Source: Echinostoma caproni
Lineage: Eukaryota > Platyhelminthes > Trematoda > Plagiorchiida > Echinostomatidae
Direction of reading: 5' to 3'
Length of the DNA: 38,892 bases
Assembly: GCA_900618425.1 (NCBI GenBank)
Contig: UZAN01042614.1
Coordinates: 8,134-47,025, forward strand
Made by a program: the position numbers and the translations under genes. The notes beneath the pieces were generated by a model. It did no database searches. It was not told where the DNA came from and was given only the letters and a program-made list of their open reading frames with translations. Shown here piece by piece: positions 32,578 to 38,892 of the stretch (within the stretch, counting starts at the first letter, position 1; each line of letters begins with the position of its first letter).

Positions 32578-34554
32578 CATGTAGTTTACGATGCAAGTGA
32601 AGTTTGGATTACCCTTGTGATTGTAATTGACGCTTAGATGAGTAATACCATAGATGTATACTTAGTTCTATCAAATCAATTCCACTTGTCGGAAAGTGAA
32701 TAACACAAAGGAAAAAGTTTAAATTAGACCGCATGCGGTTACCTGTTTCAAGTATGATAATAAATCTACCCTTAATTATTGTTACAGCCTTTATTCACAT
32801 ATTATTTTGTGAAATAAAGCAGGAATTTCTCCATATTTATTTTAGCTTCTGTTAAACAAAGATAACTCAATAACGAGTGCAGATCCCTCAAAAGGTAAAA
32901 TGTCGCGGAAACAGTGATCAATATCTGATATATAAGAATTGTTTTTTCCGGTTTTCTAAAGCTACATTGAACAAAACAGAATCGCTTTGTAAAATGAAAC
33001 CTTTTAGGTTTTTATTATGTGCAAGTTTTCTGTACTGAGCGTATTTTTGTTCTGGTAATAGACTTTTCATATGAATGTGTTGCAATCCTTCCTCATTACA
33101 TTTAACCTAGCTCATGTTATAGATACGACAACACCAGTTCGTGGAACAAACGGCATCAGTTAGTTTGCGATAGACCAGGGACGCGCCCTACTTTCATACA
33201 CACATATACTATTAATGTAATGATCATTTTTGAATAAAAGAATAACAAAAAACCTGTTGCTTTCATAGTTGATAAAGGTAAAAATATCCGCTGTTCGGAT
33301 AAAACACAATCCTAAATTTCGTGTTTGCTTTTGCTTACTTGGTAGAAACCAAATCAAAACTTGATCTCTCACAAAAATAAGGGAACGTTATAAGCTAACA
33401 AATTTTGTTGCCCACAGTTTATGCCCAGAGTTATTCAGTTATTCAAATAATTTTCCACTGCGATGTAAAATGTTTTGAGACGTGCCTAAGAGCCTTTGTT
33501 GAATTTCAATGAAAAACGAATTGGTCGAATCCATATGCATGGAAAACAAATCAAAATGTACTTCCTACAGTTTGTTCATTCTTAAACCCATGAAGTATTA
33601 TAGTATTAGTGTGCATCACCCTCATTTGTCTAGTATGACAGGTGGGAGTAACGAAATTTCAAAGCGAATTCGAATGATTTCGTCCAAACTGAGTACATAT
33701 CTTAATGTTTAGTCGTGTCCCTCTCACCCACCAGCCAATGTATCAACACTCATGTTTTGCAACATATTTTGTCAAGCCAACCACACCTGGGTGCTTTAGA
33801 GTTCATGTGGAAGATAAATCTCTCTCTTTTATGGGAAACGATTTTTTATTCATCTAGTTCTTGGCCAACCCGACTCTGGTAGCATAATCTTCCCTCGTGG
33901 AACGTTCAATCATCTTGTTCGAGCGTAATTTGTTTCTTGGCATTCTGTTAGAGTCAAATACGCGTGCAAATGAGCATCTTTTGTGGAAACTGTTCCACAT
34001 GAGTTCTGTTAAAATCCCGCCGGGTTTATACATACATGAAGATTAAGTAACATTGGAAATTTGTGTAATAAGATCAGCAGAGATATAAAGCACTTTGGGA
34101 CTTAATAATAAACAAGCTATTTCTGCTCCCGGGTATTTCGGGGAAATCCTTTCATTGTGTTTTCGTTCAGATTCTTTACCTTGTAATAAACAATGCTTTA
34201 CCCATAGCTGCTTGGTTTCACTTGATAATGAGACACGTTCTAATATGGTTAACAATTCTGTACTCAGTTTCCAGAACAAGGCTCTAACGTTACACTCGGA
34301 TAAATTGCATTATAGCAAGCAACACGATGTATAGATTGATTTTTATTTTATCACAAGCACAAGTTCAAATATAAATTGATATCCACAAAAGCTGTTGGTA
34401 ATTATACATATTTATCTAAATAAATAAAAACAGTTTACAATGAGACCTTTGTAAATGTATGCAAGAACCTCAATGGTGGATTATAAATTCGAATAATAAA
34501 TCGTTTCGAAGATAATAAATATATCGCTCCAGAAATATTAGTCATGCTAAATGG

Positions 34555-34590
34555 TGATGATAATGATGATGATGATGTTGATGACGGTGA
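34555..34590 (+). repeat. GAT triplet repeat tract
   Basis: Imperfect GAT repeats. Confidence 0.9.
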
Positions 34591-34857
34591 ACAAATGATC
34601 TGATGAAGGCACTAAATTTGATTGTATTCACATTGGCTGTGAATAACTTCGCGTTCATCAGTTTATGATGCAGCAATAGTATTTCCTATAAAAAGCAACT
34701 ACAGCAGAAAAGCTATGAGAGCTTAAGTGCTATTATTTCTGCAAAACATTTAGGTTTTAATTAGCGTTAACGAATGTTTTAAAATGGCAGTATTAATCAA
34801 CTGGTTGTGAAATAACCCTTGTGATTATTATCAAACACTGTCTCAAATTCTCCTACT

Positions 34858-35652
34858 TCATCCCAAATCCTTGCATTCAAGTTTTATTGATGAGCGAGGT
34901 CCTATTTTAACCCCACTTTGTATAAAAGAACTAAGACTGAACTCAACTGGGACCAAACAGGACTCAAATAATATGCATAGAACCATTGTGTTGGTTTCAG
35001 ATATCCCGCCTTTTGTAATTGGTATCCTCAGAGAGCCCAAACTGTTATTAAGTTTTCTGTATTTTTTAGAAACTGACCAAACTTTGTATGCTGATTGCAT
35101 CCCAAAAGTTAGTTGCTCTAACCTTTCGATACTTCCAATTGCATCATCTACTCATGTGTGGTTTTTCTGCTTTAAACCCCTTATGCAAAAAGGTAATCAT
35201 TGGCAAATAAATTTGTTCTTACTAGCAGTAGGAGAAATTATTTTCAATAACCGTCAGTTACCAAAAGTTCAGAACACCAACTGTATGAACAAGCCTCTTC
35301 AGTAAATTTATTTGTTGTAAAAGAAAATAAACTTCCTTGTTAGCACAGTCACAACAATATATATAGCTCCAATCATTACAGATACGGTGCCAAAGTACCT
35401 ACAGAGTGAGTATATAACCAAGCAAAACGCTATTCGTTTGTAGTGACTCCTAGGTGCACTCGAAGAGTCATCAACTTCGTAGAACAAAAATACAATAAAG
35501 CGAACTTGACGATCGCTCCCAGACTCGCAATTCCGATAACGTAAGTGAGAACATGTACGGTGGCCAGGAATTGGGCTTATGTTGAAGGAGGGGCAAAGAA
35601 AGTAAAACTCTATATTTAACAGACAGAGTACACGATCGAGTTGTGCATGCAT
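34858..35652. other. Longest open frames in intron 1, unrecognised
   Basis: 34871-35305 (plus) is open for 144 codons, and 35308-35652 (minus) for 114 codons. The minus-strand region shows two hydrophobic stretches: MIGAIYIVVTVL in the open frame and TYVIGIASLGAIVKFALL in an overlapping frame. I recognise no family. By a rough estimate for DNA of this composition, about one ORF of 144 codons is expected by chance in 39 kb, so neither is called a gene. Confidence 0.12.
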
Positions 35653-38110
35653 ACCTTACTAATCATTCGGGCTCGATAAGAAATGACAAGAACAACACTG
35701 CTATCAGTTTTCTGCAACCAACTATTCACACAATGTTTGTACTTCAAATCTGGAAGAATAAAGGCAGCAACTCCAACTAATAAATTTGTGTATTTTTCTA
35801 TGCTTCACCTCTACTGCACCGTTTTACTTCTACATGCATTTTTTGTAACTCAGAGCGGCTATTGTGAATACGGTGCAGTGATTAGAATTTAGCTGGGTAT
35901 ACGAAATATCTATCTTAGTCAACGAAACCTGCCAAGCTGAATTTGAGTAGCCAGCAAATTGATCCCTAATATAATGATCAATAAATGACGGTTCACTTTC
36001 AGGTTACTAACCCGCGCACTCTATACTACGTGTGCCAAACTGCATAAGCATCAATATTCATAATCTCTCTGCTGAGGGATGACTTCTAATGATAAATTCA
36101 AGTTCCCACAACCAGAGATCAGAGGTGAAAGTAAAGTGACAGGTAGAGTGGTAGACAGCCTCGCTGTCGTCTGGTTAAACGTCACGCTTAGCGGAGCCTT
36201 ACGTGATTCTTCAATCCAAGAACCGGGGTTTAGATTACCGTTTTCTATCACTGAACAGCGAGCCTTGGTGACTACGGAATCCATTCCGTCTGCTGTTAAT
36301 CACACAATAGTGTAATAAAAGGTACCTATGAACATTTGCGGAGCGTCAAACCTACGCCAAGGGTATTTAATTCTGCGTCTATATAAGTGTACAGATGAGT
36401 ATTGTGGTCAAATGTATTCTGTGGAGGCAAGCAGAAGTTACTCCGTGGAAAACACATGCTTCACGGTAACCGTGTGGTATATTTTTCTCCATTTATCAAA
36501 GAATACTTAAACTCCTTATTATGACATTCCTCATGCTTTATTGCGAACGTATCCGTAAAGCTAACTGTATATTCTTAACTCCACCTACACTCCATTTTCT
36601 TTCCCCCTTTTTATCTTTTCAACTATGCTTTACTTCCTTCCTACTTTCCCTTACTCTTTCCAAATCACCATCGTCCTCCAGTCATATCCCTACTTGCACG
36701 TACACTTTCGCAAACTGGCATTTTTATTAGTATCTATATTACGGGAGACCCAGAATTCTTGTTCGAACGTGTAACTAGTCAGCTGGTGCTACTTTCATCG
36801 AAGTGGTGCACTTGTTTAACGGGAGTTTATTCTTGTAATTAAGAACCGATGAAACACTGTTAAAGCATTCCAGCACCCTATTTGGAATAAAATTTGGCTG
36901 CAAGCACCTTGCAAGCATCTTGAATTTCCCTATTATATCTTGTCCTGTAGTATCTATGGGGCGAACATGATATTTTACCCATGAACACAAGGAAATTTCA
37001 ACCGTCTCATTAAAGTCCCTGTCAAAACCATGGTATCGTCCACTAACTCTTTAGGGTCTCAGTGGGACTCTCATAAAACCCAACATCCAATCCATATGCG
37101 GGAGAGAACTGTAAAATGACGAATTTATAAACTTTTCTAGAAATGACTTTTGAAATCGGATAAACATTAGCTATATCCTAAATGTGACTATTACGTTTAC
37201 AATTGACATTGAAGTTTAGTTTATTTTAATTAACCAGCTGCATGTGGTTCTCACAGCGTGACCATGAGCTAAATTTGTTTTCTAAAATGTCTTATCTTAG
37301 ACCCCGTGACCACAACCCGGTTCAGCTTGTTAGATTTCAGGTGTACTCCTGATAGTTACCTAGGTACGAAGTTGTCATTTAATGGTGCGCTAATAGCTTA
37401 TACGTGTAACAACCAGTTCCTAATTGGCAACCATAATTTCTTTGTCCCTCTGTGTTGTCTGGATATATATTTGTACAACGCATCATATTTGTTGGCTGCA
37501 TGCAGGCTCAGGAGGATCTTAATAATCATGCGTAGACGCATGCATGTCATATGCATATCAATCCTCTGGGAGCTATCCGGCAGTCTCTTAAATATCCTTT
37601 CAGTGACTCCCTCTACATTACACTGAGCCTTCCTAATTCCCCAGAAAGGGAATCCTCAGGGGACTTTTAAAGCAATTTTCAAAGACGCCGTGGATCACGT
37701 CTAGCTAATCTCTAGCTCCGTGCAATCGCTGAAGAAACTAGCCCTAACCCAAAAAGAAATGGAGAAAATTACAATTTGATCTGAGTAACGGAAAGTATTG
37801 AATGAAGCGCGTTCATGTACATGTAAACATTGGTGGTTGTACACCGAAGTGCGACCGCACATGACAGTTTTCCTACTATACTACTATAGTGTGCACGCTA
37901 ACATATGCAGGACCAGTGTCATCACTGCGTCACCCAAGAGTCACCAAAATACCTTTTGAACATGTCTCCGTGACTGCTGCCACCGATCAGACATGTCTCC
38001 CTTGAGAGATAATCTGCTAACGCCAGAGCGTTTTATCATTCCCAAAACGTCCATGCAGCATTAGCGTTATTTAGGAGTCCACTGGCAGTCGCCTGAGCAT
38101 CCCCTGAATG
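35653..38110. other. Unannotated intronic DNA
   Basis: Short ORFs only. The longest (106 codons, 37306-37626) needs a GTG start and has no recognisable domain. A small palindrome ATGCGTAGACGCAT lies at about 37528-37541. Confidence 0.4.
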
Positions 38111-38120
38111 CCCCCTCTGG

Positions 38121-38173
38121 ACCGTCACCTGAGTGTCCTTTTTGACACATTTAGGGTATGCCCAGGTGACGGT
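38121..38173. repeat. Inverted repeat with nested hairpin
   Basis: ACCGTCACCTG (38121-38131) and its exact reverse complement CAGGTGACGGT (38163-38173) flank 31 bases. These contain a smaller hairpin, GTGTC (38133-38137) with GACAC (38144-38148). The surroundings (38085-38170) are GC-richer than the intron average. Confidence 0.7.
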
Positions 38174-38606
38174 AGTAAAAAATAATTTGGCAGCAACCAT
38201 GTATACTTTCTCAATTACCCCACAGTTATAGAGCCTTTCATCGCGAAACGTATTATACCAAGTTCAATTTATGTACTTCAACCTTGATCAAACAAACCAT
38301 TCCACTAATCTCTTTCTTACCAGTGGAGCACCCTCCGACTTTCGTCCTTTTATCAGAACTAAAGTTAAATTAAGTAACCACAATTCTGGTGAGAAAATTA
38401 TCTTTCCCCCATTTGGGTAGTGTTACATCATATATTAAATGATTATACCTTGATTTATGATACATTAGTTCCTTCAATTTGCGTGTCACGTGACGACCGT
38501 CACACATCGATACATCACGATGTGTAGTTTTGTTTTAATTAAAACGAATAATTAACAACAATCATTAATTGGCCCTTGGGATTCAAGAATCATTATTGTA
38601 ACTTAC

Positions 38607-38843
38607 ATCGGATACATTCAGATCAAAACACTCTGCAATCTTTGCGTGAAGTTCCCGCACTGTTCTGAAACCAGAAATTATTCCCGTTGGGCTTCCGTGT
38701 GCCAATTGGCAAAAGAATCTGTACTCTGGGGGTTGTGTAGCTGGTGTGCTATAACTTTCATAAACGGCAGACATCCGCCGTTCTGTTGAAATCGGGCCAT
38801 TCCTCATTCGCCTTCGTGTATCACGGTGTTGAACGCTCGACAT
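38607..38843 (-). CDS. GIPC: GIPC-family PDZ adaptor, exon 1 (N-terminus, GH1 start)
   Basis: This exon encodes residues 1-79. The ATG at 38843-38841 is the likely start: the frame has a TGA three codons upstream with no AG acceptor in between, so the preceding GTG need not be used. Residues 1-40 are a variable Arg-rich then Ser/Thr/Pro-rich leader. From about residue 43 the sequence FFCQLAHGSPTG, followed by a GF-TV-EL--KIAE-F pattern, matches the block that opens the conserved GH1 region of GIPC proteins (GIPC1/synectin, fly kermit). The exon ends after GAT at 38607, and GTAAGT (38606-38601) is a consensus donor in phase 0. GIPC proteins are cytoplasmic adaptors linking PDZ-ligand membrane cargo to myosin VI on endosomes (family knowledge). 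The 5' UTR is only the 49 bases left in the window, so no promoter can be judged. Confidence 0.9.
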
Positions 38844-38892
38844 CACATATCAACCTTTGCAAAGAGCGCGTAAGGAACGTCCTTGAAGTTTC

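Larger units (their letters stand above)
30941..34857. other. Unannotated intronic DNA
   Basis: AT-rich, with a (TA)n tract at 32223-32239 and a GAT-type triplet tract at 34555-34590. Only short ORFs are present. One N lies at 32577. Confidence 0.4.
13158..38606 (-). other. GIPC intron 1 (about 25.4 kb)
   Basis: The intron is bounded by GTAAGT at its 5' end (38606) and TTTCTAG at its 3' end (13158), phase 0. It contains the mobile elements listed separately and otherwise unannotated AT-rich DNA. No second spliced gene on either strand could be recognised inside it. Large introns packed with repeats fit the larger fluke genomes. Confidence 0.85.

Noticed and set aside
34871..35305. 144-codon ORF as a gene
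   Set aside because: No recognisable domain, and about one ORF of this length is expected by chance in a window of this size and composition.
36051..36315. Overlapping ORFs on both strands (77 and 78 codons)
   Set aside because: No motif in either frame and no splice context supporting an exon.

Overview
The window looks like an AT-rich metazoan genome segment, most likely from a flatworm (digenean fluke). The evidence is one spliced animal gene with very large introns, decayed non-LTR retrotransposons whose reverse-transcriptase fragments resemble those I know from flukes, and tRNA-headed SINEs. Three of the SINE copies carry a hammerhead-ribozyme-like core, which recalls the schistosome Sm-alpha family. 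The species assignment is an inference. Nothing points to a prokaryote: there are no operons and no long intact ORFs.

Only one protein-coding gene can be supported, and it runs right to left across almost the whole window. Three minus-strand exons (38843-38607, 13157-12773, 8096-7993) join in phase through GT-AG splice sites. Together they encode the first 242 residues of a GIPC-family (synectin/kermit) PDZ adaptor: the N-terminal GH1 region, the PDZ domain and the linker after it. Intron 1 is about 25.4 kb, intron 2 about 4.7 kb, and intron 3 runs off the left edge after at least 8 kb. I did not find the C-terminal GH2 exon(s) here; they should lie to the left of position 1.

The rest is intronic sequence filled with old mobile-element debris. 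(a) 1-1440 is a non-LTR retrotransposon whose two halves lie in opposite orientation, meeting at about 530, as expected from twin-priming 5' inversion. (b) 5230-5665 is a head-to-head pair of tRNA-like sequences in an inverted repeat. (c) 7108-7660 and 13650-13840 hold tRNA-headed SINEs with hammerhead-like cores. (d) 26240-28950 (minus) is a longer decayed non-LTR element lacking its YxDD catalytic segment, and 30590-30940 (minus) is a fairly well preserved C-terminal fragment. (e) SINEs of another family lie at 16084-16225, 16805-16945 and 22723-22930, and a further tRNA-like head at 19240-19310. Microsatellites are scattered throughout, and there are two undetermined bases (13252 and 32577).

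The most interesting material is the SINE-embedded hammerhead series, at least one copy of which has an almost complete core, and the 5'-inverted retrotransposon at the left edge.
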